64,000 nt of DNA from an uncultured Prevotellaceae bacterium (GCA_902771785.1 CACXYH010000006.1:56866-120865); one strand, 5' to 3'; positions 43,951 through 53,584 are shown, counted from the first letter of the stretch. Numbers and translations: made by a program. Notes: generated by a model from the letters alone, not told the origin.

Positions 43951-45690
43951 ATGAAACGGATATGCTTATTCGTGCTCGGCATGCTGGCATCGGCAGCTGC
44001 TGTGCAGGCACAGAACGGCCCGACGATGGGCTGGAGCTCATGGAACACTTACGGGGTGAACATCAACGAGAGCCTGATTAAGCGGCAGGCAACGGCCATC
44101 GTGACCAAGGGACTGCGCGACTTGGGCTACGACCATATTAATATAGACGACGGCTACTTCGGCGGGCGCGACAAGGCGACGGGGCAGCTGCTCATTCATC
44201 CGCAGCGCTTCCCCAACGGGCTGAAGGGCCTGGTGGACTATATTCACAATCGCGGATTGAAGGCTGGCATCTATAGCGATGCCGGACGCAACACCTGCGG
44301 CAGCATGTTCAACGGCGACGTGACGGGCAAGGGCGTGGGGCTCTATGAGCACGACCAGCAGGATGCCGACTTCTTCTTCAAGGAGTGTGGCTTCGACTTC
44401 ATCAAGGTCGACTTCTGCGGCGGCTCCTACTATCACAACGAAGACCATCTCGTGCTCAACGAGCGCCAGCGCTATACGGCTATTGCCAATGCTATCAAGA
44501 ACACAGGGCGCACCGACGTCCGCATGAATGCCTGCCGATGGGCCTATCCAGGAACGTGGGTGGAAGGCGTGGCCTATTCGTGGCGCACCACGGGCGACAT
44601 TAATGCCAGCTGGAACTCGGTGAAGGGCATCCTGGCCGAGAACCTGTATCTTTCGGCCTATAGCGGCAAGGGCCATTTCAACGATATGGACATGCTCGAA
44701 GTGGGCCGCTCGCTGACCGAAGAGGAAGACAAGACGCACTTCGGCATGTGGTGCATCATGAACTCGCCGCTGCTCATCGGCTGCGACCTGTCAAGTATTA
44801 AGTCAACCACGCTGGCGCTGCTCAAGAACACAGAGCTCATCGCCCTCAATCAGGACACGCTCTATCAGCAGGCTTATGTCGTGGCCCTCGAAAACGGATG
44901 CCACGTGCTGGTAAGAGACGTCGAGAAGCGCAACGGAACGAAGCGTGCGCTCGCCGTCTATAACCCCAACGACGACCAGCGCCAGGTGACGCTGAAGTTC
45001 TCCGACCTTTGCCTTGCAGGCAGCGTGAAGCTGCGCGACCTCTTCACCCACCAGGCCTTGGGCGACTTCCAGGACAGCTATCAGCTGACTGTGCCTGCCC
45101 ACGGAACGCGCATCTACATGGCCGAGGCCGACGAACGGACGGAGCGCACCCGCTACGAAGCCGAGACAGCCTACATCAGCGACTATCAGGAGCTGACCAA
45201 CAATCAGACCGACAAGACTGGCATCTACGAGGCTTCGAACGCTTGTTCGGCAGGCTTCAAGGCCAGTTGGCTGGGCTACAGCGAGGCCAACGACCTGCAA
45301 TGGCGCGACGTCTACAGCCAGGAGGGTGGCGACTACGAGCTGACCATCGGCTATATCTCTGGCGAGAACCGCAACATTACCGTCACCGTGAACGGACGAC
45401 GAGTGCAGACCCTTAACGTGAACTCGGGCGGCTGGAGCACCGTTGGCAAGCGTAAGCTGAAAATCAACCTCGACAAAGGCTACAACACCATCCGCCTCTC
45501 GAACGCAACAAACTGGATGCCCGACATTGACTATATCGACTTGAAGTTTACGGGCGTGTCATCGGTGGAGGCACCAACAGCCCAGAAAGTGCACGCTGGG
45601 GCCGCCTACGACCTGGCCGGACGCAAGACGAATGCTGCCAACGCAAGGGGAATCGTCATAGAAAACGGGCACAAACGCCTGAATTACTAA
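43951..45690 (+). CDS. GH27 alpha-galactosidase with C-terminal CBM-like domain
   Basis: 579 residues, exported (MKRICLFVLGMLASAAAVQAQ). The GH27 barrel (about 22-390) starts with TMGWSSWNTYGVNINES. The nucleophile is D154 in FDFIKVDFCGG, and the probable acid/base is D216 in SWRTTGDINASW. It removes terminal alpha-galactosyl groups from plant galactosides. A beta-rich domain follows (about 395-535: YEAETAYISDYQEL...GGDYELTIGYISGE) that resembles CBM6/35-type carbohydrate-binding modules, then the shared tail YDLAGRKTNAANARGIVIEN. The start lies behind a consensus promoter; the longer frame passes through array A2. Confidence 0.9.
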   Translation: MKRICLFVLGMLASAAAVQAQNGPTMGWSSWNTYGVNINESLIKRQATAIVTKGLRDLGYDHINIDDGYFGGRDKATGQLLIHPQRFPNGLKGLVDYIHNRGLKAGIYSDAGRNTCGSMFNGDVTGKGVGLYEHDQQDADFFFKECGFDFIKVDFCGGSYYHNEDHLVLNERQRYTAIANAIKNTGRTDVRMNACRWAYPGTWVEGVAYSWRTTGDINASWNSVKGILAENLYLSAYSGKGHFNDMDMLEVGRSLTEEEDKTHFGMWCIMNSPLLIGCDLSSIKSTTLALLKNTELIALNQDTLYQQAYVVALENGCHVLVRDVEKRNGTKRALAVYNPNDDQRQVTLKFSDLCLAGSVKLRDLFTHQALGDFQDSYQLTVPAHGTRIYMAEADERTERTRYEAETAYISDYQELTNNQTDKTGIYEASNACSAGFKASWLGYSEANDLQWRDVYSQEGGDYELTIGYISGENRNITVTVNGRRVQTLNVNSGGWSTVGKRKLKINLDKGYNTIRLSNATNWMPDIDYIDLKFTGVSSVEAPTAQKVHAGAAYDLAGRKTNAANARGIVIENGHKRLNY

Positions 45691-45763
45691 ACAAGAAGGA
45701 GGCGCAGAGGAAGGCATCCGTCACTTTTTTATCTTCAAGAGCCGAAAAAAGTGCAGGAAAAGT

Positions 45764-45794
45764 TTTGCTAATTCGCTGAATTATTGTACCTTTG
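45764..45794 (+). promoter_or_regulatory. promoter of infC operon
   Basis: TTTG at 45764-45767 and TACCTTTG at 45787-45794, exactly 19 bp apart. Confidence 0.8.
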
Positions 45795-45819
45795 CACCCG
45801 ATTTCTTAAAAAGTGGTTA

Positions 45820-46518
45820 ATGAAGAACGACAAAATTAAAAACCAGTATCGCATCAATGAGCAGATACGGGTACGCGAAGTTCGCATCGTGGGAGAGGAT
45901 GGAAGCACCGTTGTCCCCACGCGACAGGCTCTCGATATGGCGCGCCAGCAGGGCGTAGACCTTGTTGAGATTTCGCCTAATGCCAATCCGCCAGTATGCC
46001 GTCTCATCGACTACTCCAAGTTCCTCTACCAGCAGAAGAAGCGCCAGAAGGAAATGAAGGCCAAGCAGGTGAAGGTGGAAGTGAAGGAAATCCGCTTCGG
46101 ACCCCAGACCGATGAGCACGACTATCAGTTCAAGCTGAAGCACGCCAGAGAGTTTCTGGAGGAAGGCAACAAGGTTCGCGCCTATGTGTTCTTCCGCGGA
46201 AGAAGCATCCTGTTCAAGGAGCAGGGCGAAGTTCTGCTGCTTCGCTTCGCCAACGATCTGGAGGACTGCGGTAAGGTAGAGTCGATGCCCTCGCTCGAAG
46301 GCAAGAAGATGTTCCTCTACCTGGCACCCAAGAAAGCCGGCTCGGCAAAGAAAAGCCAGCAGGCACGCGACCGCGAAGCTGCTGAGGCTGAGACCAAAGA
46401 GGCAAAAAAGGCACCTGTTGAGGTCGATGCAGAAACTCCCGCTAACGGCGGACTGCTGGCCAATGCTAAGATAAGTGCCGACGCTCTGAAGAAGCTGGCG
46501 GAAGCCGACGAGGATTAA
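45820..46518 (+). CDS. infC: translation initiation factor IF-3
   Basis: 232 residues. N-domain [21 protein letters not shown], linker, and C-domain with [42 protein letters not shown]. Bacterial IF3 is usually about 170-200 aa; here an extra acidic/Ala-rich tail of roughly 50 residues follows ([19 protein letters not shown]...). The start is an ordinary ATG, not the AUU used for autoregulation in E. coli. First gene of infC-rpmI-rplT. Confidence 0.95.
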   Translation: MKNDKIKNQYRINEQIRVREVRIVGEDGSTVVPTRQALDMARQQGVDLVEISPNANPPVCRLIDYSKFLYQQKKRQKEMKAKQVKVEVKEIRFGPQTDEHDYQFKLKHAREFLEEGNKVRAYVFFRGRSILFKEQGEVLLLRFANDLEDCGKVESMPSLEGKKMFLYLAPKKAGSAKKSQQARDREAAEAETKEAKKAPVEVDAETPANGGLLANAKISADALKKLAEADED

Positions 46519-46633
46519 GTCTTCAAGACCGACTCATTCCGTTCTGCTAAAAAGATGCAAGAAGAAACAAGGTGGCGCGCCCGGTATATGCGTAGCTGCC
46601 GATAATAATAACAATTTTAAAAACAAAAAAACA

Positions 46634-46831
46634 ATGCCAAAAGTAAAGACAAACTCCGGCGCTAAGAAGAGATTCTCGTTCACCGGTACAGGTAAGGTAA
46701 AGAGACACCACGCTTACCACAGTCACATCCTGACAAAGAAGACCAAGAAGCAAAAGCGTAATCTGCAGGGATACTCTATCGTAGACCGCAGCAACATGAA
46801 GCAGGTTCGCGACCTGTTGTGTCTCCGTTAA
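46634..46831 (+). CDS. rpmI: 50S ribosomal protein L35
   Basis: 65 residues, very basic: [44 protein letters not shown] is the L35 signature. It lies 115 bp after infC; that gap has weak hairpin potential (GGTGGC...GCTGCC) and could carry an autoregulatory L20 site, but I cannot show it. Confidence 0.96.
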   Translation: MPKVKTNSGAKKRFSFTGTGKVKRHHAYHSHILTKKTKKQKRNLQGYSIVDRSNMKQVRDLLCLR

Positions 46832-46868
46832 TTCACCTATTGTCGAACATTTAAAGTATTAGAAAACT

Positions 46869-47213
46869 ATGCCAAGAAGTGTAAATCACGTTGCATCAAG
46901 AGCAAAGCGTAAGAGAATTTTGAAGCTTACCCGTGGCTACTTTGGAGCCCGCAAGAATGTTTGGACAGTAGCCAAGAACACATGGGAGAAGGGTCTGACC
47001 TATGCCTATCGTGATCGTCGTAACAAGAAGCGCAACTTCCGCGCCCTGTGGATTCAGCGTATCAACGCTGCCGCTCGCCAGGAGGGTATCAGCTACTCGA
47101 AGCTGATGGGTGCTCTGACCAAGGCCGGAATTGAAATCAACCGCAAGGTGCTTGCCGACCTCGCCCTGAACAATCCTGAGGCTTTCAAGGCTATCGTTGC
47201 CAAGGTGAAGTAA
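46869..47213 (+). CDS. rplT: 50S ribosomal protein L20
   Basis: 114 residues: [42 protein letters not shown] is the L20 N-terminus, and the globular C-domain follows ([41 protein letters not shown]). It binds 23S rRNA and is essential for early 50S assembly. Last gene of the operon. Confidence 0.97.
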   Translation: MPRSVNHVASRAKRKRILKLTRGYFGARKNVWTVAKNTWEKGLTYAYRDRRNKKRNFRALWIQRINAAARQEGISYSKLMGALTKAGIEINRKVLADLALNNPEAFKAIVAKVK

Positions 47214-47233
47214 GGAACAAAGTTAAGAAAACA

Positions 47234-47274
47234 ACAACAAAAAGAGCCGCAACGATTGCGGCTCTTTTTGTTGT
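47234..47274. terminator. bidirectional terminator between rplT and rmlA
   Basis: A perfect 19-bp inverted repeat around loop CGA with T-runs on both strands, between two convergent genes. Confidence 0.92.
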
Positions 47275-47289
47275 CGTTTATGCCTGTTG

Positions 47290-48168
47290 TTACTTGCATT
47301 CAGCCAGTTGCATCAGATACTGTCCGTAGCCGTTCTTCAACATGGGCTTAGCCAGTATGCGAAGCTGCTCTTGGTCAATCCATCCTTTCTTGAAGGCAAT
47401 CTCTTCGAGGCAGGCAACTTTCAGTCCTTGGCGCTTCTCGATAACCTCAATGAAGGTCGATGCTTCAGCCAGAGAGTCGTGGGTGCCGGTGTCGAGCCAG
47501 GCAAAGCCGCGTTGCAGCGTCTGCACCTTCAGCTTCTGCTGGGCGAGATACACCTGGTTGACGGTTGTGATTTCCAGTTCACCACGTGCGCTCGGCTTAA
47601 TGTTCTTGGCAATCTCGACGACGCTGTTGGGATAGAAGTAAAGTCCCACGACAGCATAGTTCGACTTCGGGTGCTCAGGTTTCTCCTCGATGCTCAGACA
47701 GTTGCCGTCCTTGTCGAACTCGGCTACGCCGTATCGCTCAGGGTCGTTCACGTAGTAGCCGAAGACAGTAGCCTGTCCGTGCTTCTCAGCATTCTCTACG
47801 CTCTGGCGCAACAGTCCCGTAAAGCCGGAGCCGTAGAAGATGTTGTCGCCTAAGACAAGGCAGGCGCAGTCGTCGCCAATAAACCGTTCGCCAATGATGA
47901 ACGCCTGTGCCAGTCCGTCAGGACTTGGCTGCTCTGCGTACTCGAAGTGGACGCCCAGCTCCTCGCCAGTACCCAGCAGACGACGGAAAGCCGGCAAGTC
48001 GTGAGGGGTAGAAATAATCAGAATGTCGCGGATGCCAGCCAGCATCAGTACTGATACAGGATAGTAAATCATGGGCTTGTCGAAAATTGGGATGAGCTGT
48101 TTCGAAATGCCCTTTGTGATGGGGTAGAGGCGGGTTCCGCTACCACCGGCAAGTACGATACCTTTCAT
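47290..48168 (-). CDS. rmlA: glucose-1-phosphate thymidylyltransferase
   Basis: 292 residues. It makes dTDP-glucose from glucose-1-phosphate and dTTP, the first step of dTDP-rhamnose. Signature [25 protein letters not shown] at the start and [12 protein letters not shown] further on. Length fits RmlA (about 290). The start is chosen at MKGIVLAGG; the 15 residues before it do not fit the family. A TACCTTTG box lies on the minus strand at 48203-48210. Stand-alone here; rmlD lies at 27751. Confidence 0.95.
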   Translation of the reverse strand: MKGIVLAGGSGTRLYPITKGISKQLIPIFDKPMIYYPVSVLMLAGIRDILIISTPHDLPAFRRLLGTGEELGVHFEYAEQPSPDGLAQAFIIGERFIGDDCACLVLGDNIFYGSGFTGLLRQSVENAEKHGQATVFGYYVNDPERYGVAEFDKDGNCLSIEEKPEHPKSNYAVVGLYFYPNSVVEIAKNIKPSARGELEITTVNQVYLAQQKLKVQTLQRGFAWLDTGTHDSLAEASTFIEVIEKRQGLKVACLEEIAFKKGWIDQEQLRILAKPMLKNGYGQYLMQLAECK

Positions 48169-48202
48169 GATTATTCTTCTTTGTTTGTTTAACTGATGGC
48201 TG

Positions 48203-48210
48203 CAAAGGTA
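48203..48210 (-). promoter_or_regulatory. -7 box of rmlA
   Basis: TACCTTTG on the minus strand, 35 bp before the rmlA start. Surrounded by AATTCAT-rich simple sequence. Confidence 0.6.
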
Positions 48211-48232
48211 CAAAATATTTTATAATTCATAC

Positions 48233-48262
48233 TTTGTAATTCATAATTTTTTTGTACTTTTG
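48233..48262 (+). promoter_or_regulatory. promoter of the 208-aa hypothetical gene
   Basis: TTTG at 48233-48236 and TACTTTTG at 48255-48262, 18 bp apart. Confidence 0.65.
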
Positions 48263-48290
48263 CACCTACTTTTTAATTTAGCAAAATAGT

Positions 48291-48917
48291 ATGAGTATTT
48301 TAGGGAAACTTTTCGGTAAGAAAGAAGAGGAACAAAAGACGGGCGGCATGGAAGATTTCATGACGCTTATTCGTGTATATTTCCAGGCAGTGATGGCTGC
48401 CGATCTGGGTATTACTAATCTGGCGGCGCTGCCCGACCTGCGTGTGTTCAAAGCCACGCTGAAGGTGCCCACGCAAAACAACAAACTGGGTCTCGGCGAG
48501 AAGTCGCGCTGCAAGAAGATGCTGAAGGAAATGTATGACATGGATGACGACTTCTTCAAGGAAATCGACCAGAGCATACGTCGTCGCTGCAAGAAAGTGC
48601 AGGATGTGCAGACCTACATGTTGCAGTTTCAGGCATTCATACAAGACTTGATGATGCTGATCGGCAATCTGATGAAGTTCAAATTGCGCGTGCCTGGCAT
48701 TTTCAAGAGTGCTATCCGCACGATGACAGAGAAGACTGTCGACGACATATTCAACAAGAACGACTTTAAGGATGCTGCCACTATCAAAACTGTGGTGGGT
48801 GTACGCCAGTACAACCAGAAACTCGGCTTCTCGCAGAAGTGGGTCACGGAGTTTGTGTTCCGCGTCGTGATGTTGGCAAAGAAAGAGAAGCAGCCTCAGC
48901 AGGATGCAAACAGTTAA
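48291..48917 (+). CDS. conserved hypothetical protein (208 aa)
   Basis: A soluble, basic, helix-rich protein beginning MSILGKLFGKKEEEQKTGGMEDFMTLIRVYFQAVMAADLGITNLAALPDLRVFKATLKVP. It contains KYNxxLGF-like stretches (VRQYNQKLGFSQKWVTEFVFRVVML) near the C-terminus. The sequence looks like a conserved Bacteroidota family, but I cannot name it or give a function. It has its own promoter. AT-rich simple sequence (GTTAAGA and CTCAACT repeats) follows before the zapA region. Confidence 0.72.
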   Translation: MSILGKLFGKKEEEQKTGGMEDFMTLIRVYFQAVMAADLGITNLAALPDLRVFKATLKVPTQNNKLGLGEKSRCKKMLKEMYDMDDDFFKEIDQSIRRRCKKVQDVQTYMLQFQAFIQDLMMLIGNLMKFKLRVPGIFKSAIRTMTEKTVDDIFNKNDFKDAATIKTVVGVRQYNQKLGFSQKWVTEFVFRVVMLAKKEKQPQQDANS

Positions 48918-49035
48918 GAGTTAAGAAAATCAAAGGATTAATGGTTAAAACCTGTTAAGGTTTGAAAAACTATCAACCCTCAATTCTCAACTCTCAACTT
49001 TATTGCCTACCTTTGTAAGGAAAAATAGTTGAGTC

Positions 49036-49332
49036 ATGACTCCAAATGAGAAAGCTATTGCCACATTCCAGACTCGCGTGCGGGATTTGCTTCTCCGTTT
49101 TCAAGAACTGAAAAAGGAGAACGATGAACTCATTGCGATGGTCGATCAGAATGAGCAGTCCATCAAGCAACTGCAGGCCCGGCTTGAACAACAGGAGCGC
49201 GACTACAATTCGTTGAAGATGGCGCGTATGCTGGAAATAACCGATGGCGACCTTCAGGGAGCCAAGGATAGGTTGGCAAAACTCATCCGAGACGTAAACA
49301 AATGCATTGCTATACTGAGTGACGAGCAGTAA
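49036..49332 (+). CDS. small coiled-coil protein upstream of zapA
   Basis: 98 residues, almost wholly coiled coil (LLLRFQELKKENDELIAMVDQNEQSIKQLQARLEQQERDYNSLK). Size and place directly ahead of zapA suggest a ZapB-like partner in Z-ring assembly, but this is inferred from context. TACCTTTG at 49008-49015 is the likely -7 box. The zapA gene starts 16 bp after its stop. Confidence 0.72.
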   Translation: MTPNEKAIATFQTRVRDLLLRFQELKKENDELIAMVDQNEQSIKQLQARLEQQERDYNSLKMARMLEITDGDLQGAKDRLAKLIRDVNKCIAILSDEQ

Positions 49333-49348
49333 AAACAGAGAAAAAGCG

Positions 49349-49648
49349 ATGGCAGAAGTCAACAAAGAGAAACTAAATATAAAGCTGTTGGTGTACGATG
49401 AAAACGTCGATGTGGCTGTGAACCGCGAAGACGAGCAGTATTATCGTGCAGCTGCAAAGCTCATCACAGAGCGCTATGGCGCTTATGCGCAGGTGTACAA
49501 AGGTCGGAAGAGCGACCACACCATTGCGCTGATGACGCTTGTCGAGATTGCTCTCCGCTATGAGAAAGAGCGCGATCGCAACGACACAGCTCCCTATGAA
49601 GGTATTCTCTCACAGCTTTCTGCCGAAATCGAGAAAGCTCTGAAGTGA
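49349..49648 (+). CDS. zapA: cell division protein ZapA
   Basis: 99 residues. ZapA binds FtsZ and bundles Z-ring filaments. Typical features: a beta-rich N-terminus (EKLNIKLLVYDENVDVAVNREDEQYYRAAAKLITERY), then helix with DHTIALMTLVEIALRYEKER, and a C-terminal coiled helix. The start MAEVNKEKL is preferred to one 10 codons earlier, which would overlap the previous gene. Followed by rny, a conserved order in Bacteroidota. Confidence 0.88.
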   Translation: MAEVNKEKLNIKLLVYDENVDVAVNREDEQYYRAAAKLITERYGAYAQVYKGRKSDHTIALMTLVEIALRYEKERDRNDTAPYEGILSQLSAEIEKALK

Positions 49649-49680
49649 GAGAGTATTAACAACAACATATAAAAATCTTT

Positions 49681-51063
49681 ATGGAAATTAATGTCATTCT
49701 GTTTATCAGCATTACCGTGGCTGCCCTGCTTGTGGGTGGTCTTGCGGGATACTTCATTTTCCGCTATGTGCTGAAGGGAAAATACAATGAAATGCTCGAT
49801 GCTGCCCACAAGGAAGCCGAGGTGGTCAAAGAGAAAAAACTGCTTGAGGTGAAGGAGAAATTCCTGAACAAGAAGAGCGAACTGGAGAAGGAAGTGCAGC
49901 AGCGCAACCAGCATATCCAGCAGAGCGAAAACAAACTGAAGCAGCGTGAAATCTCGCTCAATCAGCGCCAGGAGGAACTGGGACGCCGTAAAAACGAACT
50001 TGACAACCAGCAGCAGCGCATCGATAATGAGCGCAAAGCATTGACTCTGAAAAACGAAGAGCTGGAGAAAATGCAGCTCAAGGAGCGTGAGAAACTTGAA
50101 GAACTGTCTGGTTTGAGCGCTGAAGAGGCTAAGAATCGTTTGGTAGAGTCGTTGAAAGACGAAGCCAAGACGGCAGCTGCAAGCTACATCAATGAAATTA
50201 TGGACGAGGCCAAGTTGAATGCCAATGCGCAGGCTAAGAAAATTGTCATACAGACCATTCAGCGTGTGGCTACTGAGACTGCTGTTGAAAACTCGGTCAG
50301 CGTGTTCCATATTGACAACGACGACGTGAAGGGCCGTGTGATTGGTCGTGAGGGACGCAACATTCGCGCATTGGAAGCTGCATGTGGCGTTGAAATCGTA
50401 GTCGACGATACACCGGAAGCTATTGTTATTTCAGCATTTGACCCTGTGCGCCGCGAAGTATGCCGCCTGGCTCTGCACCAGCTCGTCAGCGACGGACGCA
50501 TTCATCCGGCTCGCATCGAGGAGGTTGTTGCTAAGGTGAAGAAACAGCTCGACAATGAAATCATCGAGACAGGTAAGCGTACAGCTATCGACCTGGGTAT
50601 CCACGGCTTGCACCCCGAACTTATTCGTATCATTGGTAAGATGAAGTATCGTAGCAGCTATGGACAAAACCTGTTGCAGCATGCTCGTGAGACAGCTAAT
50701 CTCTGCGCTGTGATGGCTTCGGAGTTGGGACTGAACCCCAAGAAGGCCAAGCGTGCAGGCTTGTTGCATGACATCGGCAAGGTGCCCGATGAGGAAAGTG
50801 AAATGCCGCACGCACTTTACGGAGCCAAAATTGCAGAGATGTACAAGGAGAAACCAGACATCTGCAATGCCATCGGTGCCCACCACGACGAAATGGAGAT
50901 GCAGACGCTGCTTGCTCCGATTGTGCAGGTATGCGATGCTATTAGCGGTGCCCGTCCTGGAGCACGTCGCGAAATTGTAGAAGCCTATATTAAGCGACTC
51001 AATGATTTGGAGGCTATAGCCATGTCTTATCCTGGCGTGCAACGAAGATTCAGAACGAGATGA
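49681..51063 (+). CDS. rny: ribonuclease Y, C-terminally truncated by deletion/frameshift
   Basis: 460 residues instead of the usual roughly 510. Endoribonuclease of the mRNA decay machinery, anchored by an N-terminal helix ([23 protein letters not shown]), then a long coiled coil (about 35-170), a KH domain ([28 protein letters not shown]) and an HD domain ([20 protein letters not shown]). These are intact. After SYPGVQ the frame reads RRFRTR and stops. The family C-terminus ([20 protein letters not shown]) follows at once in another frame. About 34 codons between the two are absent, so a deletion of roughly 100 bp, not divisible by 3, has occurred, or there is an assembly error. Confidence 0.9.
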   Translation: MEINVILFISITVAALLVGGLAGYFIFRYVLKGKYNEMLDAAHKEAEVVKEKKLLEVKEKFLNKKSELEKEVQQRNQHIQQSENKLKQREISLNQRQEELGRRKNELDNQQQRIDNERKALTLKNEELEKMQLKEREKLEELSGLSAEEAKNRLVESLKDEAKTAAASYINEIMDEAKLNANAQAKKIVIQTIQRVATETAVENSVSVFHIDNDDVKGRVIGREGRNIRALEAACGVEIVVDDTPEAIVISAFDPVRREVCRLALHQLVSDGRIHPARIEEVVAKVKKQLDNEIIETGKRTAIDLGIHGLHPELIRIIGKMKYRSSYGQNLLQHARETANLCAVMASELGLNPKKAKRAGLLHDIGKVPDEESEMPHALYGAKIAEMYKEKPDICNAIGAHHDEMEMQTLLAPIVQVCDAISGARPGARREIVEAYIKRLNDLEAIAMSYPGVQRRFRTR

Positions 51064-51128
51064 CCTATCCCGGACAGGTGAAAATCACCGTTATCCGCGA
51101 AACCCGTTCTGTAGCCTATGCCAAGTAG
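51045..51128 (+). pseudogene. out-of-frame remnant of the rny 3' end
   Basis: Read from 51045 the sequence encodes [20 protein letters not shown] and then RSVAYAK and a TAG. This is the conserved RNase Y C-terminus, in a frame shifted relative to the upstream part. Confidence 0.85.
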
Positions 51129-51429
51129 TATCTCAATTTAGAGTTTTCAGTACGCTTGTGGTAGCGCTTGAATAAGCATTCGCAGTTAAATTCAGTTCAC
51201 GCGAAATATTGCCATGAGACAATGTGGGTGAATTGGTTAGCTGCATTCAGAGGCAAGTGTAACTGACATGGTTGTTAACTCTCTGGCTTTTCTGCAGTTC
51301 TTTCTTGTTGTTTTGGCTGTTTCTTATCTGTGCCAGCCCAAGAAGGAACTGCAGAATGTTTTATAAGGTATAATCTGTAATCGTGGTTCAGTCTTGGCAA
51401 GTTTCTTCAGTTCTTCTTAGGCTTCTGTT
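51129..51429. other. intergenic region with an 18-bp inverted repeat
   Basis: No gene seen. Arms at 51290-51307 and 51339-51356 pair with one mismatch (TTCTGCAGTTC... / ...GAACTGCAGAA), 31 bp apart. The rest is unstructured and lies between convergent rny and acyltransferase genes. Confidence 0.6.
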
Positions 51430-52476
51430 TTATTGCAGTGGATGGTGTTGTTTCGACGGATTTTGTGCCCCAAACAAGTAGTGGGCAAGGAATGAGCTGA
51501 GGCGTATGATGCGGCTTGCCAGCAGGCTGATGGCTGTGATGACGATTGCCAGCAGAAGTCCTGTCGCCAGTTCCAAGAACGGGCTTCCGTAGGCCTTGAG
51601 CTGTGGTCCGTATGGCAACAGAAAGCGGGGAAGAAAAAAATAGTGTAGCAGGTAGATGTCGAGCGTGTGAGTTCCGATGTACTGTAGTGCGCTTCCTAAA
51701 ATGTGAGTATGGCTGAACCAGGAAGCGAAGGTGCGGAAAAAAGCGAAGACAATGGTTGTTCCCATCATGCCACCACCTGCAAATACCAGATATCCTATCA
51801 TGAGGTTGTCTGTTTGAGGAAGGCTGGCAAGAAGGGCGAAGCCAATGCCAAAGGCAGCCAGGGGCGTTTTTCGGCTAGTCAATTGCAGAAACGGTTCGAA
51901 GTACTTCTTTGCGATAGCCCCTAAGAAAAAGAACAGGTAGTAGCGCCACGTCATGAAACTAAGAAAGCCCAGGATGTCCTTTGCTATTCCTATTTCGTGG
52001 GAAATGCGATTGTAGAAGATGTCGTACAGAAAGGCTGCGACCGAAATGCATAGTGTGACAAGTAGCATCAGCATGTCGCCATGTCGGCGTTTCCCCACTG
52101 TCAGCGCAGAACACAGATAGATGACAAAAAACTCGAACAGGGCGAACGTAAACCAGTATCCGCCTTTTAAGGCACCAAGCTTGCTGAAGAAAAGGGGTGG
52201 GGGAGCGAGTAGCAGCAGGAAGATAATGGTGGGAATGATTTGTACTCTGAACTTCTTTCGCACTACGGGCATTACATCGGAAGTAGTGTAGGGCTTGTAA
52301 AACAGCCATCCGCTGATGAAGAAAAAGCACGGAAGGCGGAACAGGAAAAAAACATTGTTGAAGCCCATTGAGCGGTCGCCCAGGCAAAACCACATGATGT
52401 GAGAGTAGACCACGAGCAGCATAGTGAAGCCACGCATGGCATCAATGTATTCTATGCGTTTCGTCTTCAATGGCAA
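51430..52476 (-). CDS. membrane acyltransferase, acyltransferase 3 family
   Basis: 348 residues with about ten membrane segments. Family motif RIEYIDAMRGFTMLLVVYSHIMWFCL (D-x-x-RG and conserved His), then FRLPCFFFISGWLFYKP. It probably O-acylates a surface glycan made by the neighbouring glycosyltransferases. Its first codons overlap the end of the GT4 gene by 10 bp, so the two are translated as a unit. Confidence 0.82.
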   Translation of the reverse strand: MPLKTKRIEYIDAMRGFTMLLVVYSHIMWFCLGDRSMGFNNVFFLFRLPCFFFISGWLFYKPYTTSDVMPVVRKKFRVQIIPTIIFLLLLAPPPLFFSKLGALKGGYWFTFALFEFFVIYLCSALTVGKRRHGDMLMLLVTLCISVAAFLYDIFYNRISHEIGIAKDILGFLSFMTWRYYLFFFLGAIAKKYFEPFLQLTSRKTPLAAFGIGFALLASLPQTDNLMIGYLVFAGGGMMGTTIVFAFFRTFASWFSHTHILGSALQYIGTHTLDIYLLHYFFLPRFLLPYGPQLKAYGSPFLELATGLLLAIVITAISLLASRIIRLSSFLAHYLFGAQNPSKQHHPLQ

Positions 52477-53579
52477 AGCTTTTCAAATAATTCCTTCCAT
52501 TGTGGCATGATGCGGCGGGCATCGAAGCGCTTTGCAGACTCTGCAGCTTTCTTTCCTACGCTTAGGCGTAGCTCGCGGTCGGCCATCAGCTGTTTCATTT
52601 GTTGTGCAAAAGCCTCGCGGTCGTTGTTCTTAATCAGAAAACCGTCTACGCCTTGGCTGATGATGGAAGCAGGTCCGTAGGGACAGTCATACGCCACGAC
52701 GGGCAAACCGCAGCTCATGGCTTCAGGTAATACCAGCCCAAACGGTTCGAATTGGGATGTCATCATCAGGATGGTGCTCTCGCGGTAGCAGTCGAAGATG
52801 CGGGCCGTTGGCTTGTGAATGCATATATTCAGCCCTGATGCCAAAGCCGCCTGTTCTACCTTTTCCTGTTCTTCACCTTCGCCATAGATGTCAAGTGTCC
52901 AGTCTGGGAAATCAGGTTGAACCAGTTTCCATATTTCGATGGCTTCAGTAGGCAGCTTCTGATAGTCGAATCGGCCTACGAAGATGACGTGGTTGCTATT
53001 TTGCTGGCTGATGCTTCCCTGGTTCAGATTCACCATGTTGGGAATCACCTTTACATTCTTGTAATGCTTTCGCCATTCCGAAGCATCGCCTTCTGTAAGT
53101 GCTACGATGACTTGAGCCTGATTTAAGCATCTTTTCAATCGCCAGTTTCTGCGTCGCTGTATGAGTTTTTGTCCGAAGAACGTGTGATTGAAATCAGAGT
53201 GTGACTCAACAACCACAGGAATTTTTCCGCTCACTTTGATGGCTATATCTGCCATGCTGGTTGCGACACATACAATCACGTCAGGCTGAAAAGCCTCTAT
53301 CTGCTCTTTCATTCTGAGTTCGCAGCGATGCGCCAACTTGATGCGCTCCCATAGCTGACGTAGTCCTTTATGCTTGTATTGCAAGTGAAAGCTTATGCCA
53401 AGGTCTTTTACGTAGATGCCATCCGTCAGCAGATAAGGTATGGCATGACTACCTTGGTCTGTCGTCAGTATGCCGACGTCGTAGCCAAAGTCAGTTTTCA
53501 AGTGGTTCATTTTGTCCACCAAGATACGTTCAATCCCTCCCCATATAGCCAGGGAGTGAAATACATAAAGCACCTTCAT
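52467..53579 (-). CDS. glycosyltransferase, GT4 family
   Basis: 370 residues, GT-B fold. N-terminus MKVLYVFHSLAIWGGIERILVDKMNHL is typical of GT4 enzymes. The C-terminal nucleotide-sugar site shows NHVIFVGRFDYQKLPTEAIEIW and the EPFGLVLPEAMSCGLPVVAYDCPYGP (E-x7-E) motif. Retaining transferase, cytoplasmic, donor unknown. A minus-strand -7 box TACTTTTG is at 53585-53592. Confidence 0.88.
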   Translation of the reverse strand: MKVLYVFHSLAIWGGIERILVDKMNHLKTDFGYDVGILTTDQGSHAIPYLLTDGIYVKDLGISFHLQYKHKGLRQLWERIKLAHRCELRMKEQIEAFQPDVIVCVATSMADIAIKVSGKIPVVVESHSDFNHTFFGQKLIQRRRNWRLKRCLNQAQVIVALTEGDASEWRKHYKNVKVIPNMVNLNQGSISQQNSNHVIFVGRFDYQKLPTEAIEIWKLVQPDFPDWTLDIYGEGEEQEKVEQAALASGLNICIHKPTARIFDCYRESTILMMTSQFEPFGLVLPEAMSCGLPVVAYDCPYGPASIISQGVDGFLIKNNDREAFAQQMKQLMADRELRLSVGKKAAESAKRFDARRIMPQWKELFEKLCH

Positions 53580-53584
53580 TTGTG

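Noticed and set aside
45784-45819. Longer start or non-ATG start for infC
   Set aside because: The sequence before 45820 holds the promoter -7 box; [18 protein letters not shown] fits the IF3 N-terminus.
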